DNA of 64,000 nt from Pseudocercospora fijiensis CIRAD86 (taxonomy: Eukaryota; Ascomycota; Dothideomycetes; Mycosphaerellales; Mycosphaerellaceae): NCBI RefSeq assembly GCF_000340215.1, contig NW_006921533.1, positions 2,167,278-2,231,277 on the forward strand. The letters are read 5' to 3'. This document shows positions 35,001 to 46,589 of the stretch, one piece after another (within the stretch, counting starts at the first letter, position 1; each line of letters opens with the position of its first letter). The notes beneath the pieces were generated by a model that did no database searches, had not been told where the DNA came from, and saw only the letters and a list, made by a program, of their open reading frames with translations. The translations under genes were made by a program, and so were the position numbers.

Positions 35001-36750
35001 CCTAGGTCGCCTAGCTATTACCTAGGACGTCGTCGCTTATACCTAGCGGTATGTTACGGTCCGTAACGCCTATACGCTTCGCGGTAAGGGCTATATATCC
35101 GCCCTCTATACTAATAAGGCGCTTGCGGACACGAAGGCTACTAATGCGTCGCGTACGGAATAGTACGCTTAGCTTATAGGTAGCGGTCGCTACTAGAACG
35201 GTACCTATACCGCTAATAAGGGCAAAGGCATGCCTCTACTACTCCTTAACCGTTAATACCCGGTAGACTTTAGCCTAGTCTACTAGCTAACTTAGATCGA
35301 TCCGGTATACGCCTTATCTACCTTTATCGCCTATATCTAGATACTTAAGGACGGCGCTATCCCTAATAGATTAGAGCCCGCGCTAACGCTATAGTTCTAC
35401 AATTTGCTAAAGACGGTCTCTACCGATCTAGTCTTCGATCCTTTAGGCGTCTAGGAGCGTATTATATAGGGCAATACTATTTTCAAGTATAATAAGATAG
35501 TAACGAATAAGAATTACTAGTAGTACAATATCGACTATACTTAGGATCCTATAGGCGTATTCCTAGTACTGTTACCCGACTACTCGCTAGACAAGACCGA
35601 CCTTACTAACGCGCACCTCTTTAGCAAAATCTTCCCTCCTAAGCTCGCGACTCGGGCTAAGCCGCAACCTCCGGCCGTTGCCCCGCTAACTAAGGCGGTC
35701 TAGCTAAACTCCTCGCGCGTATTACTATCGACTAAGTTAAACACTCGCTAGAAGCTAACCGCTAGCCCGTTCTTAGCGCCTCGCCTATCGTCGAAGATGC
35801 CGCTACCGTCTAACCTATTCTCTACGCCTACGAAGGCTCTAGCTACGGCTTAGCTACTACCGCCTAATAATACGGTTACGTAGCTATAGCACAAGCTCCT
35901 AGCGCTTCCGATACGCTTACTACCTTTACCCGCCCTATAGAAAAACACTATAGGCGCCTACGGACAATACTAATACAATGCGACGGCAATTAGTATACGT
36001 ACGCTTAACTTATAAGCTCTCTACTATATGCGCCAATCTGAGTTAGCAGCAACCGAGGTATACTAGCTGCAATAGATGCTAGCTAAGGCACAGATCCGCG
36101 AAGCAACTAAGCGCTAGATAGCCTAGTAGTGTCGTCTTTCCGCTACGGTCTTAAAGGAGTCGCTTACGCTATCGCTAACCTATCTTTACTACGATTTCTT
36201 GCGCGTCGCGCCGTAATAGGCAATCCCTATACTATACCTAATCTACGAGGACGCTTTTAAGCTACTCGGCGGCGTATAAGGCAATGCTACTAAGGATAAG
36301 ATCGCGAAGCTTAATATATAGATAGCCGACTACTTTAAGCTATACGGTGCTATACGCGACGCCGATACGCTGCTATTGCTAGGTGCCGACTTCCCTAATA
36401 TCCCTATCGATTAGTTAGACCGCGCTACTACTATAGCGGACGCAGTCAATACCTCGCTATCCGATAACAAGACTATAAAGACCGTCGCGCCTTAGCCGTA
36501 GCTAAAGGCGGTTTAGACTATACCGACTAGCTTACGCGACGCCCTTCGTAACCGTCGTAATAAGCAAGTATAAAACCGACGTAGTTATTACTAGAGAGAT
36601 ACGATTCTGTACCTAGCATTACCGTTCTAGTATACTGTTTAGGCTTAGCCTTTGTGCGACGCTATTACGCTCTTTTGCCTTAAACCTTCCTACGGTACGG
36701 CCTACTAAGGACCTTTGTTTTAGGACACTATAGACAGTGCCGACCTTTTT
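32050..36750 (+). pseudogene. Large accessory reading frame downstream of pol in A2, function unknown
   Basis: After pol (frame 2) a different frame (frame 1) stays open for about 4.7 kb once RIP stops are read as Gln/Trp, roughly 1500 codons. The first part (32092-32547, no stops even now) has four imperfect repeats of about 36 residues around TAAPKLEDLTDEANIVLDTT. The middle part is proline/leucine-rich (about 33460-33760). The following part (about 33850-35000) has a Tyr/Arg-rich helical character with ERNKNRDVRFIQAAKLVRNA and ELHQYIGKLVTDFKNLLF. The end runs up to the polypurine tract. No env-like signal peptide or transmembrane pattern was seen, and no known domain was recognised. About 450 bp between pol and this frame (31640-32050) is unassigned. 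Confidence 0.6.
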
Positions 36751-36765
36751 TATAGGGGGGGAGGC

Positions 36766-36953
36766 TATTACGATATAACACCATTGTATATACGATAGCA
36801 GGCAGCGGTTACTATCGACCGCTGCGGTCGCTATTGCTACTAATAGTAGGACTATTATATAGATAGCTTGCCTCGCGGCACCTTAGAGAATGTATTAACT
36901 TTTGTACCGTACAACCGTTACGATACCTTCGTACTATAACCGTGTGCCTAGTA
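36766..36953 (+). repeat. 3' LTR of A2
   Basis: 188 bp, TATTACGATATAACAC to GTGCCTAGTA, directly after a polypurine tract (36755-36765), followed by the taaac duplication at 36954-36958. Confidence 0.93.
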
Positions 36954-37514
36954 TAAACGCCTACTAGACTTTACTGCCTACGTAGTAGATATAGATAACC
37001 TATATAGGGGAGCTACTATTATTATTAGCAACCCTATTCTTAAGCACTATACTATAGTTATAGACTTAGGCAGTTAATAATAGCGATTTAGAATCGCTAG
37101 GAGAGAGGACATTAAACACATCGATATTAGCGAGTATCCTAATAATATTAGGGTCCTATTTATTAGCAACCTAATACTAGCCTCCGCCTTAGCTAATCCG
37201 ACTACCGATCTACTCGGTAGTAATAACGATGAACCTATACCCCCTAGTAATCCTAATTAGCTTGCTCGTATACTAGAGCCTATCCGAGAGACCTATATCG
37301 ATGTGTTTAAATACTACCTAGCATCGACGTTGCCTATATTTAAAGAGACGGATTATAAGATTAATATTATAGAGGGCAAAGAGGTCCCTTTTAGTCCCCT
37401 CTATAACCTTAGTAAACGAGAGCTTGCTATATTGCGTAAGTATCTAGAGGAAAACCTAGCTAATAGTCGAATTCGATATAGCAATAGCCCTGCTAGTGCG
37501 CCTATCCTGTTTGT
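36954..37514 (+). pseudogene. Pol of B1, protease to reverse-transcriptase segment
   Basis: Continues B1 pol between A2 and C1. It includes the open stretch 37303-37524 with FKETDYKINIIEGKEVPF and YNLSKRELAILRKYLEENL, the N-terminal part of a Ty3/gypsy reverse transcriptase. It is cut at 37514 by C1 within PILFV; the next codons, LKKDSGLRLYINYRGLNAI, are at 49813. Confidence 0.85.
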
Positions 37515-37794
37515 TATTAGCTAGTAACCGGCCCTATATACCTAGGCTAAGTTTTGAGCCTATATAAGAGGCCTCCTTCTACATTGTAGATAGGGCATTA
37601 ACCTCGTATAGTATATTATTTATATTACACTTCTACAATGCCTATATTGCAGGGCTCTAGTTATTAGCCTAAGCGACAGTCTCGTTATCCTATCTTGCTA
37701 AATATAGCTGCCTATATTGCTATAGGTTATATTACCCTCGGTAGCCTATACTATTGCTATAAGTAGTAGTAGTAGTATTAGTTTCCGTCCTTTA
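37515..37794 (+). repeat. 5' LTR of C1
   Basis: 280 bp, TATTAGCTAGTAACCGG to TTTCCGTCCTTTA. A likely TATA-like stretch and gcctatataagaggcc lie near 37560. Confidence 0.92.
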
Positions 37795-38590
37795 TTAGAG
37801 CCGAAGGTAGGGCTATCTCTTTATATCTAACAGGTTCGGGTATGTTAAAGGTAGTCTCTAGGCACGAATAGCTATAACTAAAGCGAGGGCACGATAAGAG
37901 CCTACGATACGGACGATACCGAAGTATCTTAAGGGGCTATTACGACAAGTAGAGAAACCTCTTAACGAGGGTATCGCTTTAACCCCGAAAAGCTGCAAAC
38001 CCTTAGGACTGTTACAGCTTAGGGCCTAGTCTATAGCTATAGCTAGCTTCTAAGGACTCGGCTCCGGGTCGAAGACCTATTTAGTACCGCTTACTCGAGA
38101 TAAGCCCCGCCTAAGGAGGAGATAGATTAATTACCTATCGGCCTTGCTTAGTTTGCTAAGACTATCTATACGATAGCAATTTCTAGATTATAGGTCGGAT
38201 GCCTAGATAGTTCCCCTATTAACTAGGTAGATTATTTCGGGATTCGCTGCCTCGTTCGGATAGTGCTTAGCCTTCTACTAGAAAAAGAAGGTCCCCGCCC
38301 CTCCGCCTAGCCAAAGGAGATAACGATAGTTAGTAAAGTGGCTAGTTTCTAGGATCTAGGTATAAATAGAGATTGCAGTTCCTTCCTCCGAGCGGCTTTT
38401 ATCTAAATTTACTAAATTAAAGCTCCTAGGGGTGTCTAGGCGACCCCTAGGAGGCTAAACTCTAACACTACCCTAGGGGTAACATTAGAAGAAAACAGCC
38501 TAGCATACCATTTTCTCGTATAGCAACATCGAAACAAACCAAACCTACAATATATACTAAAAACACTTTCCTATAGCATTTTATTTTAAC
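37795..38590 (+). other. Leader of C1 with two hairpin-forming sequences
   Basis: About 800 bp between the 5' LTR and gag. The primer-binding site should directly follow 37794, but I could not match a tRNA. No gene was seen. It contains a perfect 11-bp inverted repeat (38423-38453) and the first of the recurring palindromes (38463-38488). Confidence 0.6.
38423..38453 (+). repeat. Perfect 11-bp hairpin in the C1 leader
   Basis: CTCCTAGGGGT (38423-38433) and ACCCCTAGGAG (38443-38453) are exact inverted repeats around a 9-nt loop. It lies 10 bp before the first recurring palindrome. In the RNA it would form a stable stem near the gag start, where packaging or dimerisation signals are usually found. 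Confidence 0.85.
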
Positions 38591-41480
38591 TACTTTATAA
38601 TAATCGAACAAGCTCTAGCGAAAGCGAGTATTACGAATTAGCGGAATCTTCGGAATCTAATAACCTACCGGACCCTATTAACGAAGAAATCAGGCGACGA
38701 CTAGTTGTTATAAGCGCTATCGAACTAGGGGCTATCGAGCCTTCTACGCCCGAGGCTCTCTACAATGTCGTTATAAAGATGATTTAAGGGCAAACTAACC
38801 TTCTCCGTTAGAATAGGCGTCGCCCGCTAGAGCTAGGAAGCAGTAGGAACCCTTTATTCGAAGGGTAGAACGCTACGGCGTACGTAGAACGCTTTAAGGA
38901 CAACTTAGCCGAGTACGGACTCGAAGAGGAGTCGGACTAGTGCAAGGTCCGGTCCCTTACGAGGACTACTATTACTAAGCTTTACCGAACCCTTAGAACC
39001 CTAGTTAGCTACCTAGAAAAGGACGACAAGTCTAATACCGACTAGGAGGTCTTTAAGCAGGCCTTTATAAGGGAGTATCGGGATCGCGATAGCCGTTATA
39101 TTAAAGGCAGTCGTACGTAGCTTAAGAACCTCTATATAGAGAGGCGTACCGAAGATAACGACCTAAAGGAGTACGTCCGCGAGTTTATTAAGTTAGCGGA
39201 CGGTATCGACTAGCAGGACCTCGAGAATTCTTAGAGAACGAGGCTGCTCCTTAAAGGGTTGCCGTAGTCTACGGCTAAGCGCGTCTTCCGTCGCTATAAG
39301 CTTAGCGAAGCTAATCCCGAGACCTTTAGGAAGTATAAAGAGGTCCTAGAGGCTATTAAGGACGATATTAATAGCTCCGCTAACGTAAAGAAGTTTATTT
39401 ACGGCGAGGACCGGAATAACCTAGCCTAGGTAAGGAACGATACCTTAGGAACTAGAGGGCCTAAGTTTCTTCCTAAATCGTAAAGTAGTCCTAGTACTAT
39501 AACTCCTACTATTACTAAGCATTCTTAGGACGTTGCGGACTTAGCTAAATCCCTAGCCTAGCTCAACCTTAATACGAAAGCACTATAGCGAGTTAGGGAG
39601 GTCCTTAATACTAGTATACTAAAGGATATACTACTAGTCTACTAGGTCTCCGATCCTAACTACCCTAAGGCCCCTTTAGTTAACGTCTACGCTATGCGGA
39701 AGATCTATTCGGACTTAGATAGCAAGTGCTAGATATACGGCGGTTTCAAACATGTTTAATTAGACTACCCTATCTAGAAGGAGCTTCTTAAGAGGAAGCT
39801 CGTTATATAAGTAAATAGTCGGTTCTACTATACCGATACCGGCGATAAGATTAACTTCGAGTAGGATCGTAGAGCCCCGAAGCTGCCTCAACTTAGGAGT
39901 CTTCTAGAGAAGAAGTATAGTAGTAAGATCGAGTTTAAGGATACTAGGAATAGTACCCTCGCCGCTATTGCTAAACGAGAGACTTAGAAGGTTAGGGCAA
40001 AACAGGTTAAGGAGCGGAGCAGTAACGGTACTACTAAGCCTATTAAAGTCAACTTTGTGTCTTAGGACCCGGACGCAGTTACTAATGTTTACGCGGTTAC
40101 TAAGAACAGTATAGATATCTACGCTACTATAAGGTCCTAAACTTAGTCGTCCTAAACCTAGTCCTAGGGCAAGGGTAAGAGCCCGTAGAACCCTACCCGC
40201 CCTAGTACGGCAGCCCCTACTAGGATACTTAAGAAGCAGGCAGCTAATAAGGCTAAGAAATAGCGAGAATTAGTCGCTAAGACTAAGACACTCTAGACAG
40301 CTAAAGACCGTACAACCCGAGCTAGTATAGCTACTCCGGAGGTACTAGAGACTCCCGATATCGATATAGAGGATAATACTACCGACCTTAGTAGTACCCT
40401 AGGCCTAGCTAACCCGCCGGCCTACAAACGAAAGTTAGCCGACCTAAAGAGCTTTCGCTTTAATAGGTATATAAAGAAGTATAGTGCCGGGCCTACTAAC
40501 TCTTACGATATAAAGGCAAATACTCTCTTCTAGGCTTTATAGTTCCTAGACCTCAAGTCTAACGTGTCTATAGGGGAGCTTCTAGTATACGGTTTGCCTA
40601 CTAACCTATTCTAGAGCCGGATTCCTAACGATGCTACCTTTATAAAAGACCTTATAGCCCTCCGACGTAAATAGGGGCGAGAGGACTATATCGACGTCTC
40701 TTCCCTATAGTTCCTTCCTAAATTTTTAGAGGCCTAGGAGTTAGCAGAAGGCGAATTAGTAACCTACGAGAGCTAGGAGACTATCGATAATGCTAACGAA
40801 GAGGGGATTAAGGAGATAGGCCGAGGGAATAATAATAATGCCGACCCTGCTTCGGTTTTAGTTTCTATTAAGGCTATCCGATTTACTAGCTAACAAATCG
40901 GTCGAGTAGGACCTCCTCGACCTAAGGAACTTTACTCTATCCCTAATAATATAGACCTTTCCGCAGTTACCCGTTCCTTTGCCGTCGTTCCCGCTATCTA
41001 TATTTAAGTTACTATCGGAAGCTATAGTTAGCAGTTGCTAGCAATGCTTAATAATAGTTTAGAGTTACTTATTATAAGTAAGCGCTAGGCCAAACAGCTC
41101 CGACTACTAATAAACAGAGATATTTCCCTTAGTATATAGAGAGTAAATAGGGAGGTTGCGCTAGTAGGTGCCTACTATAATGTTATAGTAGACGCTTTCG
41201 GCATATGCTTTTCCTTTACCTTCTAGATTGCCGCTAACCCGAACACGCTAATTATTCTAGGTCGTCTATAGTCTCGTATAACCCGGGGTATCTAGCGCAA
41301 CTACGACGATAGCTCCTAGGAAGGAACTATCGCTAACTAGAAGGGTAACCGAGTCGTATTTACTAGTTATATCGGAAATACTAGGTACAAGTCCTACGAG
41401 GATATCCTTGCTACTTCTAAGCGCTTTTCGGGAAACGCTATAGCGCGGTTATAAGACCGGCAATCTGCGCTATAAATTAA
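38591..41480 (+). pseudogene. Gag of C1 (RIP-inactivated)
   Basis: Frame 1. A gag-like middle part reads NATAYVERFKDNLAEYGL, TRTTITKLYRTLRTLVSYL and TRLLLKGLPQSTAKRVF. It is followed by a zinc knuckle near 39724-39770, now reading CQIYGGFKHVQLDYP (CX2CX4HX4C with two cysteines changed to tyrosine). A long C-terminal part with ELLVYGLPTNLF and VTIGSYSQQLLAMLNNSLELLIISKR (about 41010-41090) looks like a protease region (DSGSE type, now NNSLE). It is followed at 41704 by the recurring palindrome. Confidence 0.7.
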
Positions 41481-41703
41481 TATAGCTTAAATAGGTTATA
41501 TCTAGAGGTGCGCCGCTCTGTACGTTAAGGCAAGTTTCTAGGCTCTATACTAAGGAGGCGAATGCTCGAAGCGATAGCGAGCATAATAACCTAGTAACGA
41601 CAACCTAGTATACGAATCTCGGTAATAATGCTATCGTAGGCATCGCCGCCGGAAGCGGATCTACCCGAGCCCAAATCCGAACTAACTAATTAGAGCGCCG
41701 AGC

Positions 41704-41729
41704 TAATGCTACCCCGGGGGTGTTATTAG
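41704..41729 (+). repeat. Recurring C/G-centred palindrome, gag-pol junction of C1
   Basis: A 26-bp imperfect palindrome with core TGCTACCCCGGGGGTGTTAT. Other C1 copies: 38463-38488 (CCCTAGGGG core), 45713-45738, 46141-46166, 49393-49418. The C2 copy is 62776-62801. Related copies follow pol in B2 (54073-54099) and B1 (60002-60027). Confidence 0.85.
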
Positions 41730-41799
41730 GAATCTAACGTTTTCGCCGGAATTATAAATTAGGATTACTAGCTATATACCTACCGACTTAAGGAGACTT

Positions 41800-44700
41800 C
41801 TAATAAAGTTTACGCGCTGTTCTATTACGCCAATCTCCGGGCCTAACGTTAAAGAGAGAGGGCTCGGGTATTACGAGCAGTTAGTATATATACCCTATAT
41901 AAGAGGGTAGCTAATAAGATTAAGCCCGTAAAGGGCAGCGTATATATAACCGATAGGTCTAATCCTAGCGGAAATCCTAACTAGCGACAAAAGTGCCTTA
42001 ACCGCGAAGCGATATTAACACCTAGGGATAGTCTATACGACTAGAGGTATATTACTAAAAAGTTCTTCGCTATTCCTAGGGGATCGAGGCTAACGCCGGA
42101 GAGACTAGCGAATATTAAACCTAGTATCGAGCTTTCGGATCTTAAACTAGATTTGCTATATAAGCTTCTATATAACCGCGAAGCCGTATTAGCATATAAC
42201 TTTACGTATCTAGGCAGGATTAACCCGGAGGTTGCCCTTCTATAGAGGATCCGAACGATCGAGTATAAGCCTTAGGCTTACCTAGGGTTTAAGCTAAACC
42301 TAAGCCTAAGAGGTATAGTTAAGGACATAATACGGTAGCGTATAAAGGCTAGCATCTTAGAGCCTTCCTATGCCTCGTATCGCAACCTATACTTCCTAGT
42401 TTAGAAGAAGACAGCTCCTAGGGAACTAAAGAAGTACCGTCTAATTAACGCTATACAAAAGTTTAACGCAGTTACGATTAGAGATACTAACCTCCCTCCG
42501 GAGACTAATAGGTTCTCGGAAGCTTTTACTAACTGTATTATAGCCTTACTAGTTAATGTTTTCTCGGGCTACGACTAGATCCCTCTCTATCCTAATAGCC
42601 GCGACCTTACTAGTTTCGAGATACCTCTTAGGCTATATAGACAAACTACCCTTCTATAAGGGGCAACTAACTCCGTTACCTAGTTCGTTCGTATTATAAA
42701 CCAAGTCCTCGCGGCCTATATCTCCTATATAGCGATGCCTTTCCTTAACGATATCGGTATTAAGGGCCCTAAAACTAGGTACGACAATAAAGAAGTAGAG
42801 CCTAGCATCCGTAGGTTCTTTCTCGAATACATTTAGAACCTCGATAGTGTCCTCTACGACCTAGAGCGAGCTAACCTAACAGTATATAGGGAGAAGCTTT
42901 AGCTCCTATACAAACGAATAAACATTGTCGGGTTTGTAACTAATAAGAACGGCCGCTATCCTAACAATACACGGGTTCTAAAGATTGTATCCTAGCCCGA
43001 CCCTACCTACTAGAAAGATGTCCGGATCTAGCTTAGAGTAGTCTCCTACTTCCGCATCTAGGTCGAAAACTTTACGTTAGTATACAAGCCTCTATACGCC
43101 TTGCTTAAGAAGGATACAGAGTTTAAATAGACCTCCGTTTACTAAGCCGCTAAGGACAAGGTTACTAAGGCACTTATTAGCGCGCCTACGCTTACCTCTA
43201 TTAACTACTCGGAAGGCGTAGGTCTACTAATTGTTGCTATCGACTCGAGCGGGGAAGGCTACGGCGAGATACTAATATAGTATAATCGTAAGGAGCCCTC
43301 CTTACGTTACCCTATCCGGTACGAGTCTAGTCTATAGAAACCTATCGAGGCCCGATACGATACTAGTAAGCGAGAGTGCCTTAGTGTCTATAAGGCTCTT
43401 AAGAAGTTCCGACCTTAGCTCTTTAGAGTATTCTTTCGCCTAGAAGTCGACGCTTAGACGCTAGTCTATTAACTTAACCGTATAGCCTCCGACCTGCCTA
43501 ACTCTACGATAGCTCGGTAGGTTGCCTAGATCTATTTATTTGATTTCGACGTCTTCTATATTCCTAGTAAGAAGCATACTAGACCGGATAGCCTTTCTAG
43601 AAGGCCTGCTATAGAAGAAGACATCGCTAAGATAATAGAAGAAGAGGATATCGACGCGGTTATTAACCGCACCTTCTTTACTGCCTTCTATATTAACGCT
43701 ATGCCGGTAATTACTAGGTCCGCTACCGACGACTAACCTAGTAACTAGCCTAACGAAGACCCTACTACTAACGGCGAGGACTAGGACGATACTAAGGCGG
43801 GCGAACTAGGTAGGGATAATATCCTTAATAGGGTCTACTCCGACGACTCCTATAATATCGCCTACTTCCTTACCTATACGAAAAGAGCTCCTAGTCTATT
43901 AAAGAGTTAATACCGTCGGGTTATTCGCTATTCTCGACGATTCCTAGTTAAAGATCGAATCCTTTAGCGATAAGCGATAGTTAATGTACCTCTCTAGCGT
44001 GTTATTAACGATCTAGTAGCCTAATAAGAAATCCTTCGCTCCGTTTACGATAAGCTCGGCTACCGGGCGGCGGAGGGCACCTTCGATATCCTTCGTCGAC
44101 GCTACTAGTAGGACGGCGTATAGGCTAATGTCTCCCGCTACTATAAGAGCTATCCTAAGTACAACTTTAGGAACAGCTACCGGCGTCTAGGAGAACTGCG
44201 TATCCCTACTACCTAGTTAGTTAGGGAGCGGTAGTATAGCGATAGGGTCTATCTTAGCCGCAATAATAGCCTATATGTTATTCGAGAGGGTCTTTCTCGA
44301 TAGCCGGAGGCCTATTATTTCTATAAAGGTTGCGGTGCTATTAATGCCCGTAATATAGCTACCTTCCTGTTTAAGGATCTGTTTTGCCGCTAGGGAATAC
44401 CTTACGAGGTTATCTTAGACAACGCTACGAACAATATAGCTAAGGAGGTTTAAGCGCTACTTATTTCGTACGGGGCTAAGAACGTTCGCATCTCCCTATA
44501 CTATCCCTAGTCGAATGCTATTATTAAGCGCGGCTATCGGTTGTTAATTAATACCTTGTCTAAGATAACTAATAGTAGCGACAGATTAGTTCCTATTTCT
44601 ACCCGCGTCCTAGCCCTTTTCTAGGTAGACTAAACTACTATTGTCGACACGACTAGACTTATACTAGCGGAACTTATAATTAGGAGGGACGCCGTTCTTC

Positions 44701-45275
44701 CTATTAAATTGTCCTATCGTACGTACGGCGTTTACGATTAGGGGTCTGTTCGTACTAGGGCAGACCTTCTTACCTTACGGGCTAAGGCTCTTAAGGATAT
44801 AACTACGACTTCTTAAGAGGGTCTTGCTCGACAACGTCGGCTTCGGGAAGAGGCTAAGCAGTATTTTAATAACTATAATACTATTAATTGGGAGCCTCTA
44901 AAGGTTAGCGATATAGTCCTTCTATACCGGTCCGAACTAGAGTATAGTTACTCCTATAAGCTAGCCTTTAAGTAGAAGGGTCCTTATAGAGTAAAGGAGG
45001 TCCTTTACTCAGGTTCCGTATACCTTCTTTAGGAGCTAGATAGTGCTACCTTGAAGCACTCTTACCCTCGGGCTAATCTAAAGAAGATCGTTAAGTTACG
45101 CGAACCTACCCGCCCTCCGCCGACCGAGAAGGAAGTTACTGCCTCTACAGACTCTCTACCGTCCTTAGATACCTATCGGGAGGAGGATCCTACCGCTATT
45201 ATAGATCCTATTCTACCTAACAACTATACCTATCCCTAGATTCGTCTTAGTAAGCTATTAGGAATAACTTAAAAA
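41800..45275 (+). pseudogene. Pol of C1: reverse transcriptase, RNase H, integrase (RIP-inactivated)
   Basis: Frame 3. Reverse transcriptase: KKYRLINAIQKFNAVTIRD near 42433, VFSGYDQIPLYPNSRDLTSF near 42560, and the active-site box FLNDIGIKGPK near 42741, where the first catalytic Asp is Asn (GAC to AAC after a T). RNase H is at about 43190-43570, ending FYIPSKKHTRPDSLSRR. Integrase is at about 43990-44900: LGYRAAEGTFDILRRRY, ILDNATNN, then YYPQSNAIIKRGYRLLINTL and an SH3-like segment with VSDIVLLYRSELEYSYSYKL. The C-terminal 62 codons (45051-45239) are still open and contain HSYPRANLKKIVKL. No chromodomain was evident. Confidence 0.82.
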
Positions 45276-46585
45276 CAAAGGGAGGGTTATATACGGATTA
45301 ACTATATATAGAGCGTTTCCGATATTAATTCCGATTCTAATAGTAAACTAGACTTCTAGCTATCTAACTCTAACTCTAAGGAACCTAACTAGTCTAGCGA
45401 TAAAGACCGCCTAGAATTATAGCTAAACGACCCTAAGACTAAATAATTACTTACTCTTCCTTGCCTCTATCTACCTCTACTACGTTGCTTCCTTACTCTT
45501 ATTAATCGTTCTCCGCGCTGTTAATATAGTGCCGCCCTATACCTTTAGTCCTTACCTACTATCCGTTCCTACTAATATTTATGCTCTCGTTTATTGCTTT
45601 TAGTTTATCTTGTTGTTGTCCTTTGCTTTACCTTTACTTTCGATTGATGTTACTATAACTTTATTCCTTCGCTCTTATTTCCTTAGATAGAACTGTACGA
45701 GGCGTGTTTTCCTAATAATACCCCGGGGGTAGCATTAGGAAAATAGCCGAACCTAACCCTCTACCCTTCTAGGACTACTTCCCTCTAGGTTCCTAGACTC
45801 TAGTAACTACCCTTAAGTAGCAACGATAACAAGGTACTCTACTAGAGGATGTTCCTACTATAATTAGTACTAGTTACGTAGAATACTAAGAAAGGGAGGA
45901 TCCCTCTCCCTTCCTAGCTCTTAGATAGACGTAGCAACCTAGGCCTATAGCCTCTAAGGATAGGGACCTTAGGCCGCTAAGCTTAGTATCTAGAAGAAAG
46001 AAGAACGCATAGGCTATGTTTATATACCTGCTGCTGTAAAAGGTAATACTGCATCTATAACGATAGTACTATAGGCTAATATAAGCTACGCTAGGCCTAG
46101 GCGATTTGCTCCTAGTTGCCGAGTATCTCTAGAGAAAAGCTAATACTACCCCGGGGGTGTTATTAGTCCCGCTAGCCTTACTACTATAGATTACTACTAG
46201 GTACTCGAACTAACTAGTTACATTTCGAGTGCGCGGGAATCTACGAAAGCTAGAGATTAACAAAGGCGCGTAGTCGCTACTAGCGATTAGCTAGATCGAT
46301 TATTAAACTTTAGCCTACCCTACTAACAAAGGAGTCTCGTATATAGCTTTACTTTTTTAGGGTCTATATATAGTCGTTATCTGTTTGCTTTACCGGAACA
46401 TACGGACTACGCTACCTTTGCACCCTATTTAAGGCGAGCTTTCTAAGCTCTTTCTTCTACTTAAACGCTAACTAACTTACTACCGCCTACCCCCTCCCCC
46501 TTCTTCTATCTAAACCCTTTAATTATTATTAACAAGCTACGAACGTTTTTGCAAACTCGTTACTAACTCCTTTCCGCTCTAGTCG
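45276..46585 (+). other. Pol to third-gene spacer of C1
   Basis: About 1.3 kb without a convincing frame. It contains two copies of the recurring palindrome (45713-45738 and 46141-46166), with the first in the opposite orientation to the others as judged by its asymmetric positions. Confidence 0.55.
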
Positions 46586-46589
46586 ACTA

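Larger units (their letters stand above)
23766..36953 (+). mobile_element. LTR retrotransposon A2, complete, 13.2 kb
   Basis: A complete 13,188-bp element inserted in B1 pol. The 188-bp LTRs (23766-23953, 36766-36953) are flanked by taaac duplications (23761-23765, 36954-36958). The site without insertion is visible in B2 (about 57735-57750). It contains a gag-pol frame of about 7.2 kb (frame 2), with protease, Ty3/gypsy reverse transcriptase, RNase H, integrase and chromodomain, followed by about 4.7 kb of a further reading frame (frame 1) of unknown function. The 3' LTR is preceded by the polypurine tract agggggggagg. The LTRs differ by 11 changes in 188 bp, all transitions by my count. Confidence 0.93.

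Noticed and set aside
31640..36750. Retroviral-type envelope gene after pol in A2
   Set aside because: No signal peptide, transmembrane segment or cysteine pattern was visible, so only an accessory frame of unknown function is claimed.
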